Source: Bacillota bacterium (GTDB lineage Bacteria; Bacillota; UBA994; UBA5500). From it: a DNA stretch of 64,000 bases. Numbering within the stretch: position 1 is the first letter of the stretch; the number at the start of each line of letters is the position of its first letter. The notes under the pieces were generated by a model. That model saw only the letters and a list, made by a program, of their open reading frames with translations, ran no database searches and was not told where the DNA came from. The stretch covers positions 62,001-126,000 of the forward strand of contig JAKOXL010000007.1 of NCBI GenBank assembly GCA_029781045.1. The letters run 5' to 3'. A program made the translations under genes and the position numbers. Below, one piece after another: positions 24,832-34,554 of the stretch.

Positions 24832-25452
24832 TTAACTGGACTTTAGCCGATTTGCCCTCTCTACGGCCGCCAACCAGTAGTCCCGCACTACCCGTTCGGT
24901 CTGCTGTCTACAGCCTCCATTATCAATGATGCGATGGGCAAAGGGCACCTTTTCCGCCAGTGGCATTTGCGCTGCAATACGCAGCTGGGCGCTATCGGCC
25001 GACAAGCCGTCGCGCTGCATAAGACGCTCCAGTTGAGTAACCGGGTCGACCACCACCAGCCACACCTCATCAACGCTCTCAGCCATGCCCGCTTCAATTA
25101 ATAGTGGCACATCTAGCACCACCGGTAGACGATAACCGCTGGCGGCCAGCTCCCCTACTATTGTCTCTATGCGCTCTATTATGCGCGGATGCGTGGCTTG
25201 ATTGAGGAAGCCCCTCTTGCGCCCATCACTGAAAACTTGCTCAGCCAACCAGGACCGATTGAGCTGTCCATCGGGCAATAATGCTTGGGGACCAAAGTAT
25301 TGAACAATTTCTTCATAGGCCGGCTGCCCCGGCATGACTATTTCCCGGGCAATCACGTCCGCATCGATAACATGGGCTCCCAACCGCTGTAGTATGTTAG
25401 CCACTGTGCTTTTTCCCGTAGCAATTCCACCAGTTAAACCGATCCGATACAT
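24832..25452 (-). CDS. coaE: Dephospho-CoA kinase
   Basis: Phosphorylates the 3'-hydroxyl of dephospho-CoA, the last step of CoA synthesis, in the cytoplasm. A 206-aa P-loop kinase with GLTGGIATGKSTV at the N-terminus, HVIDADVIAREIV (substrate-binding Asp), HPRIIERI and VVLDVPLLIEAG. It fits the known ytaF-coaE neighbourhood. The ATG at 25452 has GGGTGGGG upstream; 13 nt separate it from the ytaF stop. Confidence 0.93.
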   Translation of the reverse strand: MYRIGLTGGIATGKSTVANILQRLGAHVIDADVIAREIVMPGQPAYEEIVQYFGPQALLPDGQLNRSWLAEQVFSDGRKRGFLNQATHPRIIERIETIVGELAASGYRLPVVLDVPLLIEAGMAESVDEVWLVVVDPVTQLERLMQRDGLSADSAQLRIAAQMPLAEKVPFAHRIIDNGGCRQQTERVVRDYWLAAVERANRLKSS

Positions 25453-25465
25453 ATAACCCCACCCA

Positions 25466-26113
25466 TCACAACAGTAAGAGATTCACTAACCCCATTAACA
25501 GCAATAGTAGTCCCGGCAAACGGACAAGTTGGCCATTCATCTTCTCCTGGAAGCGATATCCCATCTCCCAGCCTATCACCAGCGAGAACAAGGTAATCAA
25601 ACCAACTATTACAGCGGTCAGCAGTGGGTCTAGACCGGTCATAGCAGCTCCAATCCCCACACCGAATGAATCGAGGGAAAGGGCCAATCCCAGCAGTACC
25701 GATTCCTGCCAAGTAATGGTGCCACTCTTATCCACATCTGCCAGAGTGGGATCCCGCAATATCTGTATTACCAATCCAAAGGCCTTGAGTCTAAGCTGGG
25801 CCAGTAGTTGCTGCGTCTTGTCCGATGGCAAAGATGCCTGGTTGGATCTTCCGGTTCTCTGGGGCTGATAAAGCATATAGCAGCCCAGGATTAGCAAAAC
25901 AAAGGTACCTAAATAGCGAGTTGCTACCGGGGGTAAGTAGCTACAGATGAGCTGTCCTAACCCCATGGCTAGCCAAAGCATCATAGCTGATGCCATACTC
26001 ACTAACAGTACGGCTAAGATCGCAAGGCGGATTCGGCGCGTCCCGTAGGCAAGGGCAGCCGCCAAACCATCGAGACTAACTATAAGTCCTAATATCACCA
26101 TCATCAAGAACAT
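25466..26113 (-). CDS. ytaF: Sporulation membrane protein YtaF
   Basis: An about 215-aa membrane protein with six helices in two halves, related to MntP cation exporters. Each half has a conserved SLDxLAxxxAYG or SLDSFGVGIGAAM motif. The central loop LRDPTLADVDKSGTITWQES looks like a calcium-binding EF-hand-like segment characteristic of YtaF. The protein is linked to sporulation in B. subtilis, but its exact job is not known. The ATG at 26113 has GAGAGGGGTGAG upstream. Confidence 0.88.
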   Translation of the reverse strand: MFLMMVILGLIVSLDGLAAALAYGTRRIRLAILAVLLVSMASAMMLWLAMGLGQLICSYLPPVATRYLGTFVLLILGCYMLYQPQRTGRSNQASLPSDKTQQLLAQLRLKAFGLVIQILRDPTLADVDKSGTITWQESVLLGLALSLDSFGVGIGAAMTGLDPLLTAVIVGLITLFSLVIGWEMGYRFQEKMNGQLVRLPGLLLLLMGLVNLLLL

Positions 26114-26171
26114 CGTCTCACCCCTCTCAAGCATCATATGAGGGGTGTAAAACAAAGGGTGCTCAACCCGC

Positions 26172-27008
26172 CTACTCTACTGCGCTAGCCCTTTGACAAC
26201 GGGGGCAAAAATGAGAACTGCGTCCTCCGATTCTCTCTCTGACTATAGGTGAGCCGCATATGAAACACGGCTCCCCCTCCTTTCCATAGACAGCCAGATG
26301 ATGCTGAAAGCTGCCGGAGCGGCCCAGCCCATCCACATAGTCGCTGAATGAAGTACCTCTCATGTCCACTCCCGCCTGCAGCACCTGACAAATCGCCTTA
26401 TGCAGACGTTCCACTTCTGAGGCAGTTAGACTATTAGCCGCCCGCGCGGGATGAATGCGGGCCATAAATAGAGCTTCATCAGCATAAATGTTGCCGATTC
26501 CCGCAATCAACCGTTGATCAAGTAGAACACCCTTGATACTAGCCTTGCGCTTCTGCAGCGTAGCAGCAAACTCAAGCAAAGGGAAGTCGGACAAAGGCTC
26601 CCATCCCAAGCGCTCCATGCCCGCAATCCGCTCTATCGCCTCCTGAGTGGCCAAATACATGGTGCCGAACTGGCGAATATCCGTGTAGCGTAGCTGTCGA
26701 CCATTGGATAGAGCAAAAATCACATGGGTGTGGCGCGGTATGGGAACATCGCTGGTACTGTAGCGCAGCTGTCCCGTCATACGCAGATGTACAACCAGCG
26801 CCATGCCTCCAGAAAGAATAAACTTCAGATACTTGCCCCGGCGCTCGATATCACAAAAGGTGAGGCCAGCCATCTCCTGCGCAAACTTCTGGGGATCCGG
26901 ATACTTGATAATCCGAGGCAGATTAACGCTGACGTCGGTAACTGTTAGGCCGGGGAGAAACTCCAGCAAGGTTCTCCGCACCGTCTCTACTTCAGGAAGT
27001 TCCGGCAT
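26172..27008 (-). CDS. mutM: Formamidopyrimidine-DNA glycosylase
   Basis: Removes 8-oxoguanine and ring-opened purines from DNA and cuts the backbone. The 278 residues begin with MPELPEVETVRR, which gives the catalytic Pro (after Met removal) and Glu. The KYLKF segment supplies the conserved Lys. The helix-two-turn-helix region contains GIGNIYADEALFMARIHP, and the C-terminal zinc finger has four Cys (CFICG and CPRCQ). The ATG has AAGGAGAG. It follows polA by 36 nt in the classical order. Confidence 0.95.
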   Translation of the reverse strand: MPELPEVETVRRTLLEFLPGLTVTDVSVNLPRIIKYPDPQKFAQEMAGLTFCDIERRGKYLKFILSGGMALVVHLRMTGQLRYSTSDVPIPRHTHVIFALSNGRQLRYTDIRQFGTMYLATQEAIERIAGMERLGWEPLSDFPLLEFAATLQKRKASIKGVLLDQRLIAGIGNIYADEALFMARIHPARAANSLTASEVERLHKAICQVLQAGVDMRGTSFSDYVDGLGRSGSFQHHLAVYGKEGEPCFICGSPIVRERIGGRSSHFCPRCQRASAVE

Positions 27009-27044
27009 GATTCTCTCCTTATCTATGACCGCAAACAGTCAGGC

Positions 27045-29654
27045 TTATTTTACTCTATAAGGCTCTACGTTGTACCAATTGGTTCCCACTTTTATATCGA
27101 CCCTTAAGGGTACCAAGAGTTGTAGGGCCGTCTCCATTTCACTCTTGACCAGTCGGGCTAAGGCCTCTAGCTCTGACTCGTAAACCTCGAAGATCAATTC
27201 ATCGTGCACCTGCAGTATCATTTTACTGCCAAACTGCTCCGCTCGCAGGCGCCTATCAATATTGACCATAGCTAGTTTGATCTGATCGGCCGCACTGCCC
27301 TGAATAGGGGTATTTATGGCTGTTCGCTCGGCGAACGACCGCAGATTGAAGTTGCGGCTGTTGATATCAGGCAGATAGCGCCGCCGCTGCAGCAGGGTGG
27401 TTACATATCCGTCCTGCCGGGCTTGGGCAATGACTCGATCAATATAGTTGCGTACCCCCGCATAGCGCTTGAAGTACCGTTCAATGTAGTCTTTCGCTTG
27501 GGCTCTGGTAACCTTCAGATCCCGCGCTAACCCATAGTCACTGATACCGTATACGATACCAAAGTTGACCGCCTTGGCTCGGGAACGCATCTCGGGTGTA
27601 ACATCAGCCAGATCAACACCGAACACTTCCGCCGCCGTACGTGCATGAATATCTTCATCATGCAAAAATGCTTTAATCAAAATGGGATCCTGAGAAACGT
27701 GGGCCAAGATACGCAGCTCAATCTGCGAATAGTCGGCTGTCATTATATAATCAGCACCCGGCGAAGGTAGAAAAGCCTTGCGAATACGTCTTCCTTCTTC
27801 TAAACGCACCGGGATATTCTGCAAATTGGGCTCACTGCTGCTCAAGCGACCAGTGGTCGTAACCGTTTGGTGATAAGTGGTGTGCACCTTGCTATCTCCC
27901 CGGTCTATGACCTGCAACAGGCCATCCAGATAGGTAGACTTAAGCTTGGCCAGCTGGCGGTATTCTAGTATTTTGCGTACGACAATGTGTTCGTCGGCCA
28001 GAGCCTCCAGAACTTCCGCATCGGTGGAATAACCGGTTTTTGTTTTCTTGATTATTGGCAGTCTTAGCTGCTCAAAAAGCACTTGACCCAGTTGCTTGGG
28101 AGAATTGAGGTTAAACTGCTGCCCAGCCGCAATATAGATTTCCTCCATGATGCGGGAAAGCCTATGCTCCAACTCGGATTGCATGGCAGTCAAAGTGTCT
28201 TGATCCACATAGACCCCCTGCAGTTCCATGGCTGCCAGCACCCGACTCAAAGGTATTTCCACATTTCGATAGAGATTGGTCAGATTCAATTCCTCCAGCT
28301 TGGCTTCCAGTTTGTCCAGTAAAGGCCAAACAGCCGCACAGGCGGTCGCCAAGTTGGCCAGAGGGTCCTCAGGCTCAGGCAAGTTACTATCCAGATGGTC
28401 ACTCACCAAGCGCCGTAGCTCATAACTGGATTGGCTCGGGTCCAGCAAATAGGCGGCCAACATGGTATCCCCTGCAAAAGATGGCAAGCTTATACTATCT
28501 CTCTCGGCAAGAGCCACTGCCGCCGATTTCAGGTCGTGGCCCACCAGTTGACAGCTGCTGCTGTGGGTTAAGACTTCCATGATGCCCGACTGCGAACTGG
28601 CGAACACAAAGACAGGCTCGTTAGGGAAAGAAATAGCCACATACAGCTGATGTTCGATTTGGGTGGTCAATAGTGCACAGCGCGGCTCTTTGGCCAAGAG
28701 CTCTGCCAATCGGCCCTCATCTTTCCCATCCGTCAGCAAACACCAATTGCATACGGCCAACTGGGATGCCTGAGATTCCTCTCTTGTGTCAGGCAGAGGC
28801 AGCTTCTGTAGCAGACTGCGCAACTCATACTCCTGATAGACCCGGGCCAAACGGTGGTAATCAGCAGGTCGACGCTGCAGGTCGCTGATGGTCACTGGCA
28901 ATGGCAGATCACAGACAATAGTGCCCAGTTTCTGACTGAGCAACGCTTGCTCCCGATAGGTCTGCAAGCGCTCCAAAGTCTTCTTACTGGTATAAGCCTC
29001 AGGATGAGCCAAAAGATTCTCCAGACTTCCAGCTTCCTGTATCAGCTTAATACCCGTCTTTTCTCCAATTCCTGGCACACCCGGTATGTTGTCGGAACTA
29101 TCGCCCATGAGGGCTTTGAGATCCACCAACTGCTGTGGGGCTAGACCAAAGCGCTCTCGTACCGCTGCCTCGTCGTAAATCTCCACATCGGTAATGCCGC
29201 GGCGGGTTAACCATACGGTCACCGCTGGCGACACCAGCTGCAACGTATCTCTGTCACCGGTCACAATCACCGTCTCTACACCAGCAGCCGTAGCCTGCTT
29301 GGCCAGGGTTCCAATAATATCATCGGCTTCATAACCGTCTATCTCCAAGACCGGGATATTATAAGCGGCAAGTATTTCCTTAATATAAGGGATCTGTTCC
29401 GCCATCTCTGTAGGTGTTCTTTCCCTAGTCCCTTTATAATCGGCGTAAAGTTTGAGGCGCTCCGTTGGTTTACCTTTATCAAAAGCAACAGCTATAAATT
29501 CTGGGTCGTTATCTTCTAATAGCCGAGTAAGCATCATAGCAAACCCGTAGGTGGCATTGGTATAGCGCCCACTGGCGGTAGAAAGTAAGGGCAAAGCAAA
29601 AAAGGCGCGAAAGGCCAAACTATGGCCATCCAACAAGAATAGGCGCTGTGGCAT
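27045..29654 (-). CDS. polA: DNA polymerase I
   Basis: Fills gaps and removes RNA primers during replication and repair. About 869 aa. The N-terminal 5'-3' exonuclease (about 1-290) has LLDGHSLAFRAFFALP, GYEADDIIGTLA, VTGDRDTLQLV and the helix-hairpin-helix GVPGIGEKTGIKL. The middle domain (about 310-460) lacks the acidic residues of a 3'-5' proofreading exonuclease, as in Bacillus PolA. The polymerase domain has DYSQIELRILAH, RSRAKAVNFGIVYGIS (O helix) and VHDELIFEV. I start at the ATG at 29654, preceded by AAAGGAGG at 9 nt. Confidence 0.95.
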   Translation of the reverse strand: MPQRLFLLDGHSLAFRAFFALPLLSTASGRYTNATYGFAMMLTRLLEDNDPEFIAVAFDKGKPTERLKLYADYKGTRERTPTEMAEQIPYIKEILAAYNIPVLEIDGYEADDIIGTLAKQATAAGVETVIVTGDRDTLQLVSPAVTVWLTRRGITDVEIYDEAAVRERFGLAPQQLVDLKALMGDSSDNIPGVPGIGEKTGIKLIQEAGSLENLLAHPEAYTSKKTLERLQTYREQALLSQKLGTIVCDLPLPVTISDLQRRPADYHRLARVYQEYELRSLLQKLPLPDTREESQASQLAVCNWCLLTDGKDEGRLAELLAKEPRCALLTTQIEHQLYVAISFPNEPVFVFASSQSGIMEVLTHSSSCQLVGHDLKSAAVALAERDSISLPSFAGDTMLAAYLLDPSQSSYELRRLVSDHLDSNLPEPEDPLANLATACAAVWPLLDKLEAKLEELNLTNLYRNVEIPLSRVLAAMELQGVYVDQDTLTAMQSELEHRLSRIMEEIYIAAGQQFNLNSPKQLGQVLFEQLRLPIIKKTKTGYSTDAEVLEALADEHIVVRKILEYRQLAKLKSTYLDGLLQVIDRGDSKVHTTYHQTVTTTGRLSSSEPNLQNIPVRLEEGRRIRKAFLPSPGADYIMTADYSQIELRILAHVSQDPILIKAFLHDEDIHARTAAEVFGVDLADVTPEMRSRAKAVNFGIVYGISDYGLARDLKVTRAQAKDYIERYFKRYAGVRNYIDRVIAQARQDGYVTTLLQRRRYLPDINSRNFNLRSFAERTAINTPIQGSAADQIKLAMVNIDRRLRAEQFGSKMILQVHDELIFEVYESELEALARLVKSEMETALQLLVPLRVDIKVGTNWYNVEPYRVK

Positions 29655-29738
29655 ACAACTCACCCTCCTTTAGTACCAGTACAAATCTGTGTCTATTCTA
29701 CCAGATGCTCCGTGCACTAAGAAGCTCGGAAAAAAGGA

Positions 29739-29762
29739 GCCCGCAGATATAAGGCTGCGGGC
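29739..29762 (-). terminator. Terminator after the anti-sigma gene
   Basis: GCCCGCAG pairs with CTGCGGGC just after the stop at 29770. On the minus strand a TCC and then a run of T follow. It separates the sigma operon from polA. Confidence 0.78.
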
Positions 29763-29769
29763 TAAAGAG

Positions 29770-30396
29770 TTAATCGGTTTGCTCTTGTAAGCGGCGGTAT
29801 TGGTAGTAGTAATAACCTGCTCCAGTCAGCCACATGACCAAACAAAGACTTGATGACCACAACCACCAACGCCTCTGCAAGCTATTGTCCGAAGTGGCTG
29901 TCAAACGCACTAGATCATCGGCCTTCTGATTCAGGTCGAAGAATTGTAGCTTTTCAGTAGTCTCTGGATTCGTTTGTGCACCGTCGGGCTCCGATGGGTC
30001 ATTAGCCACCTCCGGATTCTCCGATACTGCAATTCTGTATTCGGGAGGAGCCCCATGGTGCCTATTCAGTACATACGAAGGGAAAACATACAGATTGGTC
30101 ATCAACAATACCACCAAGAGGGCAGCCGCCAAGGAACCTAAACGGGGGACAAAGAACCGAATAGCTGAAGGTCGCCGCTGATTCTTCACCCGTTTCAGAA
30201 GCTCGGCCCGCCATGTCGGTGGAGGTGCTACTGGGGGGAGTGATCGCAAAATCTGCTGTTCCCGTTTGAATTCAGCCAACAGTTGTCGACAACTTGAGCA
30301 AACACTTAAGTGGTTTGATACCTCTTTCATTTCATCGGGTGCTAGTTCTTCGTCCAAAAACAAAGGCAGAAGATCGGCCACCTCTCGACAATTCAT
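29770..30396 (-). CDS. Membrane anti-sigma factor with zinc finger
   Basis: A putative anti-sigma factor of 208 aa. The N-terminal zinc-binding ZAS-like module contains HLSVCSSCRQLL (HxxxCxxC) near residue 31, preceded by CREVADLLPLFLDEEL. A transmembrane helix (about 90-110, LGSLAAALLVVLLMTNLYVF), a polar linker rich in Pro and Glu, and a second helix near the C-terminus (about 178-198) follow. Two helices put the linker outside, where regulated proteolysis could act (inference). The ATG at 30396 has AAAGGGGGG. It follows the sigma gene directly. Confidence 0.86.
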   Translation of the reverse strand: MNCREVADLLPLFLDEELAPDEMKEVSNHLSVCSSCRQLLAEFKREQQILRSLPPVAPPPTWRAELLKRVKNQRRPSAIRFFVPRLGSLAAALLVVLLMTNLYVFPSYVLNRHHGAPPEYRIAVSENPEVANDPSEPDGAQTNPETTEKLQFFDLNQKADDLVRLTATSDNSLQRRWWLWSSSLCLVMWLTGAGYYYYQYRRLQEQTD

Positions 30397-30428
30397 CACT
30401 TCACCACCCCCCTTTCTTCTTGCTTTCA

Positions 30429-31040
30429 CTACTTCTGACGCACAAGCGCCACATATTGTTCCATCTCCAGCAACTTCTTGCGCAAAGCGGCACGAGCCCG
30501 GCTAATACGGGATTTGACAGTCCCAATGTTGAGCTGAGTTATCTGGGCTATCTCTTCATAAGTATGCCCCTGAATATCCCTTAGTGTTAAGACCACCCGA
30601 TAATCGGGCTCCAGTTCCGCTAGAGCTGTTAATACAATCTGCTGCAACTCTCGCTGCAAGTATTCCTGCTCTGGTCCGGGATCGGTGCTGGGGAACTCCC
30701 TTGTAACCTCCCCATCTTCTGTGGGAATACTAGCATCTAATGATACAGCCACCAAGGGGCGTCGCTTGCGCTTACGCATGTCATCTAGGAATGTGTTAGT
30801 TACAATACGATATAGCCACGTGGAAAAGGTAGCTTTGCCACGCCATTGACCTAATGATCTATAAACTTTAAGAAAGGCTTCTTGGGCCAAATCACTGGCA
30901 TCGTCGAGGTTACAGCTTAAGCGATAAGCCAGCTGGAAAACTTTCTGTTCATAGCGGCTAACCAGCTCTTCAAAAGCTGCCAAATTGCCCTGCAGAAACT
31001 CTTCCACCAAGTGTTCATCGGTAAGACCGGCCAGCTGCAC
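30429..31040 (-). CDS. ECF sigma factor, SigW-like
   Basis: An extracytoplasmic-function RNA polymerase sigma factor (203 aa). Region 2 (about 22-90) has LAYRLSCNLDDASDLAQEAFLKVYRSL and TWLYRIVTN. Region 4 (about 135-195) has LTLRDIQGHTYEEIAQI, a helix-turn-helix, and GTVKSRISRARAAL. The downstream gene is its probable anti-sigma factor. The GTG start follows GGAGGGG. The ECF-type promoter upstream suggests self-activation. Likely senses envelope stress, as SigW does; the signal is not visible. Confidence 0.9.
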   Translation of the reverse strand: MQLAGLTDEHLVEEFLQGNLAAFEELVSRYEQKVFQLAYRLSCNLDDASDLAQEAFLKVYRSLGQWRGKATFSTWLYRIVTNTFLDDMRKRKRRPLVAVSLDASIPTEDGEVTREFPSTDPGPEQEYLQRELQQIVLTALAELEPDYRVVLTLRDIQGHTYEEIAQITQLNIGTVKSRISRARAALRKKLLEMEQYVALVRQK

Positions 31041-31091
31041 TACTTAACCCCTCCTTAGTGCACCGGTGAACCTATGGGCGCTAAAAGTATA

Positions 31092-31119
31092 AGACGTATC
31101 TAATGAGGTTTTTGTTCCC
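31092..31119 (-). promoter_or_regulatory. ECF-type promoter upstream of the sigma gene
   Basis: GGGAAC (31119-31114), a 17-nt spacer and CGTCT (31096-31092) on the minus strand, similar to the GAAC/CGTC pattern of ECF-dependent promoters. It lies 52 nt before the GTG start and suggests autoregulation. Confidence 0.5.
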
Positions 31120-31265
31120 CTTACAAGACAATAAGCAAAAAATGACAAGACTCTTATCCATTGTAGCTGAAAACAGGTATTTTGTCTGCATCAGCTTGCT
31201 ACCCCCATACATCTATGATAAAAATAATACACGCAGCCAGCAGGTTGCGTATAGAGGAGGAGGAA

Positions 31266-31562
31266 ATGACTATGATTTCCAGTAAACAACGTAGCTTTTT
31301 GCGGGGTTTAGCTAACTCGTTGGAACCCATCTTTCAAATAGGCAAAGGCGGCATAGGAGAAGGTGTTTTGGGGGCGCTGGATGACGCCCTTACTGCCAGA
31401 GAGCTGATCAAAGTGCGGGTACTTAAGAACTCCTTTGAAGAACCCCGAACCATAGCCGACAGGTTGGCAGAAGGATTGCAGGCGGACGTGGTGCAGGTTA
31501 TCGGACAAAACATTATTCTTTATCGACCAAACAAGGAAAATCCCAAGATCACTCTTCCGTAG
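31266..31562 (+). CDS. yhbY: YhbY-type CRM-domain ribosome assembly RNA-binding protein
   Basis: A 99-aa single CRM domain: SSKQRSFLRGLANSLEPIFQIGKGGI with the GxxG loop, then DDALTARELIKVRVLKN and QVIGQNIILYRP at the end. E. coli YhbY associates with pre-50S particles; function is taken from the family. I begin at the ATG at 31266, directly after AGGAGGAGG. The gene is divergent from the sigma operon. Confidence 0.92.
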   Translation: MTMISSKQRSFLRGLANSLEPIFQIGKGGIGEGVLGALDDALTARELIKVRVLKNSFEEPRTIADRLAEGLQADVVQVIGQNIILYRPNKENPKITLP

Positions 31563-31760
31563 CCTGCTCTAGTCACTGTGGGAAGCAGTTCTCTAATGTT
31601 TTGCACCACTGGCGCTCGACTACAGGGCCATTAGGTTGCCGCGGGGCATCTCCTGCAAGTGGTGGCTATCAGCAAAGCCTTGAACGGATGTAGGCCACGG
31701 ACCATTGCCCGTTGGGATCCTGTTCTCAAGCGGTTGCCATTTCTTTGCTACTTCTTTTCC

Positions 31761-31790
31761 TTGACAGCCACATCAAACCCGCTCTATAAT
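31761..31790 (+). promoter_or_regulatory. Sigma-A promoter of tRNA-Leu(CAA)
   Basis: Perfect TTGACA (31761-31766), an 18-nt spacer and perfect TATAAT (31785-31790), 17 nt before the tRNA. The preceding 200 nt after yhbY show no gene and no clear terminator. Confidence 0.88.
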
Positions 31791-31807
31791 AATTAAGCAA
31801 ACGAATT

Positions 31808-31893
31808 GCCGATGTGGCGGAATTGGCAGACGCCCACGACTCAAAATCGTGTGCCCGCAAGGCGTGTGGGTTCGACTCCCACCATCGGCACCA
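31808..31893 (+). tRNA. tRNA-Leu (anticodon CAA)
   Basis: Acceptor GCCGATG pairs with CATCGGC. The anticodon stem CACGA/TCGTG encloses CTCAAAA (anticodon CAA). A long variable arm and GGTTCGACTCC T-loop follow, with encoded CCA. All three tRNAs in the window are leucine tRNAs with different anticodons. Confidence 0.94.
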
Positions 31894-31904
31894 TCTGGAT
31901 AAGT

Positions 31905-31929
31905 AAAGCAGGGTTTCGCCCTGCTTTTT
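31905..31929 (+). terminator. Terminator of tRNA-Leu(CAA)
   Basis: AAAGCAGGG pairs with CCCTGCTTT across a short TTTCG loop, followed by T-rich sequence. Confidence 0.88.
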
Positions 31930-32074
31930 ATTTTTCCCAAAAGCCCGTATAGCCCGAGTGTGGTCTGCCCCTTTCACCGACTAGAGGGCCCGCTCGGTAG
32001 CATAAGTAGTCTCATCGCGCCCCTGGGTGGGTGCACTGGTATGGACCACGGGCCGGCCGTAACATAAAGAAGAA

Positions 32075-32100
32075 AGAGGGCTGTTTGGTTTCAGCCCTCT
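32075..32100 (-). terminator. Terminator of copA
   Basis: AGAGGGCTG pairs with CAGCCCTCT around TTTGGTTT, 14 nt after the copA stop; TTTCTTCTTT follows on the minus strand. Confidence 0.8.
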
Positions 32101-32114
32101 CTCACTTTCTCATT

Positions 32115-34541
32115 CTAGATTCGCACTCTGCGTAAACGTAAGGCATTGGTCACTACGCTGACAGAACTGAAGGCCATGGCGGCTCCAGCCACAATGGGGT
32201 TGAGTAAACCAAGGGCCGCCACGGGAATCCCCAGCGAGTTATAGAAGAAGGCCCAGAATAGGTTCTGTTTAATATTGCGCAATGTTAGCCGACTTAAGCG
32301 GATAGCACTAACAATCGACTGCAAATTGCCCCGCATGAGTGTGATGTCGGCTGCTTCCATGGCCACGTCGGTGCCAGTGCCGATGGCCATCCCCACATCG
32401 GCTATGGCAAGAGCCGGAGCATCATTGATGCCATCACCCACCATGGCCACCACTCGCCCTGCACCTTTGAGCTTCTGCACCGCCTCTGCCTTATGCTCGG
32501 GTAGCACCTCGGCGAAGACGTGCTCTTGCTCGATGCCTACCTGCTGCGCTATGGCCCTCGCGGTACGCCAGTTGTCGCCGGTGATCATGTAGACGCCCAA
32601 ACCCATCGCCTTTAGGTCTGCGATGGCAGCTGCCGACTCAGGTTTTACTGTATCGGCTACCGCTATGATCCCCGCCGCCTGTCCAGCACTGGCTACCAAC
32701 ATGGCTGTCTTGCCCTGCTCCTCCAGTTGCTCTAAAGCTTCTACAAAAGGCTCAAAATTAACATCATGCTCTCGCAGCAGCTTCCGATTCCCTACCAGCA
32801 CTTGCTGGCCAGCCGTTCGCGCCACAATACCATGACCGGGTACGGCCTGAAAGTCTTCTGTCGACAAGAGTTCCAGATTCCTCTCCTTTGCCTTCTTGAC
32901 GATAGCTTGCCCGAGAGGATGTTCCGAAACCTGCTCCACACTAGCGGCTAACGCCAGCAGATCCTCTTCCGTTCCCGACCAGGAGGAAAAGGGAACAACG
33001 TCGGTTACCTCAGGTTCGCCTTTAGTGATGGTCCCAGTCTTGTCGAGGATTATATCCTGCACCCGGTGGGCATTCTCCAGATGCTCCCCGCCTTTGAATA
33101 GGATGCCGTTTTCCGCCCCCTTGCCGGTACCCACCATTATGGAAGTAGGAGTAGCCAGACCTAAAGCGCAAGGACAAGCAATCACCAGCACGGCAGTCAT
33201 GTTGATGATGGCTTGTTCTAGATTGCCCGTTGCCAAGAGCCAACCCAAAAAGGTCAAGGCCGCAATACCAACAACTACTGGTACAAAAATGCCCGAAATA
33301 GTGTCGGCCAAACGCTGAATGGGTGCCTTAGAACCTTGAGCTTCTTCCACAACTTTGATGATCTGAGCTAAAGCCGTGTCAGCCCCAACCCTGGTGGCCC
33401 GGAAGCGGAAAGACCCATGCTTGTTGATGGTGGCACCTACCACCTGGTCGCCGGGACCTTTATCTACTGGGATACTCTCGCCAGTAAGCATAGACTCATC
33501 CACAGAAGAGGTTCCCGACACAACCACACCATCAACGGGGATTTTCTCGCCAGGGCGTACCACCACGATATCGCCCACCATCACGTCGGTGATAGGCACA
33601 TCCACTTCTTGCTCATCCCGTACAACCCGAGCGGTTTTGGCCTGCAAGCCCATCAACTTGCGAATAGCTTCCGAGGTCTTGCCCTTAGCCCGCGCTTCCA
33701 GAAATTTGCCAAGAAGGATCAAGGTGATGATTATTGCGGAAGACTCGAAATATAAATGGACCATTTCACCATGGGCTGCTGACGTAAAGAAGGTATTATA
33801 AACGCTCAATAAGTAGGCAGCACTCGTTCCTAAGGCTACCAACACATCCATATTAGCACTGCCGCTTCTTAGCGATTTGTAGGCCCCTTTGTAAAAGCTC
33901 CAGCCAACCACAAACTGCACCGGCGTGGCGAATAGGAACTGCACCATTGGTGCGTGAAAGAAGGCGGGCAGTGAGAAGTTAAAGACCATATCAAACATGA
34001 CTAGGAGCAAGGGAGCTGACAGAACTGCACTGAGAACAAACAGGTTCCTCTGACGCCTGATTTCGCGGTCCCTAGCCTCTTGCTCCCTATCACCATCGGC
34101 TTCTGCCTGCACAGTCTCCGCAGTATAACCGGCGTCGGTTACGGCATCCATCAACGTGCGCACATCGGTAACCGACCGATCATAGTGAATGGTGGCCCGC
34201 TCCGTAGCCAGATTAACGCTGGCGCGATACACGCCTTGCACCCGCTGCAACGCCTTCTCTACGCGGGCGGCACAAGCGGCACAAGTCATATCACCCACTC
34301 TCAAATCAACTCTGGCCATCTCGGCTGGATGGGCCTGGTACCCCGTGTCGGTGATGCTTTGGATAATCTGCTCTATGGTAATTTGATCCGGATCAAAAGT
34401 CACGGCTGCCCTATTGGTAGCCAGATTAACATTAGCCTCGATTACACCCTCTTGCTTGCGCAGCACTTTCTCCACCCGCGCCGAACAGGCTGCACAGGTC
34501 ATACCGCCTACAGCTAAGGTGATCTTGCGAGTAGCACTCAT
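32115..34541 (-). CDS. copA: Copper-exporting P1B-type ATPase with two HMA domains
   Basis: Pumps Cu(I) out of the cytoplasm using ATP. Two N-terminal metal-binding domains of the HMA type carry [13 protein letters not shown] (about 13) and [13 protein letters not shown] (about 82). Eight membrane helices are expected, with the CPC motif in [17 protein letters not shown]. The actuator has TGES, the phosphorylation site is DKTGT, and the ATP-binding domain has HPLG and [12 protein letters not shown]. At 808 aa it matches B. subtilis CopA. The ATG has GGAGGGAG, and a CsoR-like palindrome touches it upstream. No copper chaperone or csoR gene is in the window. Confidence 0.95.
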   Translation of the reverse strand: MSATRKITLAVGGMTCAACSARVEKVLRKQEGVIEANVNLATNRAAVTFDPDQITIEQIIQSITDTGYQAHPAEMARVDLRVGDMTCAACAARVEKALQRVQGVYRASVNLATERATIHYDRSVTDVRTLMDAVTDAGYTAETVQAEADGDREQEARDREIRRQRNLFVLSAVLSAPLLLVMFDMVFNFSLPAFFHAPMVQFLFATPVQFVVGWSFYKGAYKSLRSGSANMDVLVALGTSAAYLLSVYNTFFTSAAHGEMVHLYFESSAIIITLILLGKFLEARAKGKTSEAIRKLMGLQAKTARVVRDEQEVDVPITDVMVGDIVVVRPGEKIPVDGVVVSGTSSVDESMLTGESIPVDKGPGDQVVGATINKHGSFRFRATRVGADTALAQIIKVVEEAQGSKAPIQRLADTISGIFVPVVVGIAALTFLGWLLATGNLEQAIINMTAVLVIACPCALGLATPTSIMVGTGKGAENGILFKGGEHLENAHRVQDIILDKTGTITKGEPEVTDVVPFSSWSGTEEDLLALAASVEQVSEHPLGQAIVKKAKERNLELLSTEDFQAVPGHGIVARTAGQQVLVGNRKLLREHDVNFEPFVEALEQLEEQGKTAMLVASAGQAAGIIAVADTVKPESAAAIADLKAMGLGVYMITGDNWRTARAIAQQVGIEQEHVFAEVLPEHKAEAVQKLKGAGRVVAMVGDGINDAPALAIADVGMAIGTGTDVAMEAADITLMRGNLQSIVSAIRLSRLTLRNIKQNLFWAFFYNSLGIPVAALGLLNPIVAGAAMAFSSVSVVTNALRLRRVRI

Positions 34542-34554
34542 TGATCTCCCTCCT

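Noticed and set aside
27045-29654. Proofreading exonuclease in PolA
   Set aside because: The middle domain lacks the acidic DxE and related residues, so no 3'-5' exonuclease activity is claimed.
31563-31760. Possible RNA gene after yhbY
   Set aside because: No promoter or terminator encloses it and no strong stems were found; treated as spacer.
31726-31977. Minus-strand 83-codon frame over tRNA-Leu(CAA)
   Set aside because: It reads the complement of the tRNA and its terminator; no ribosome binding site.
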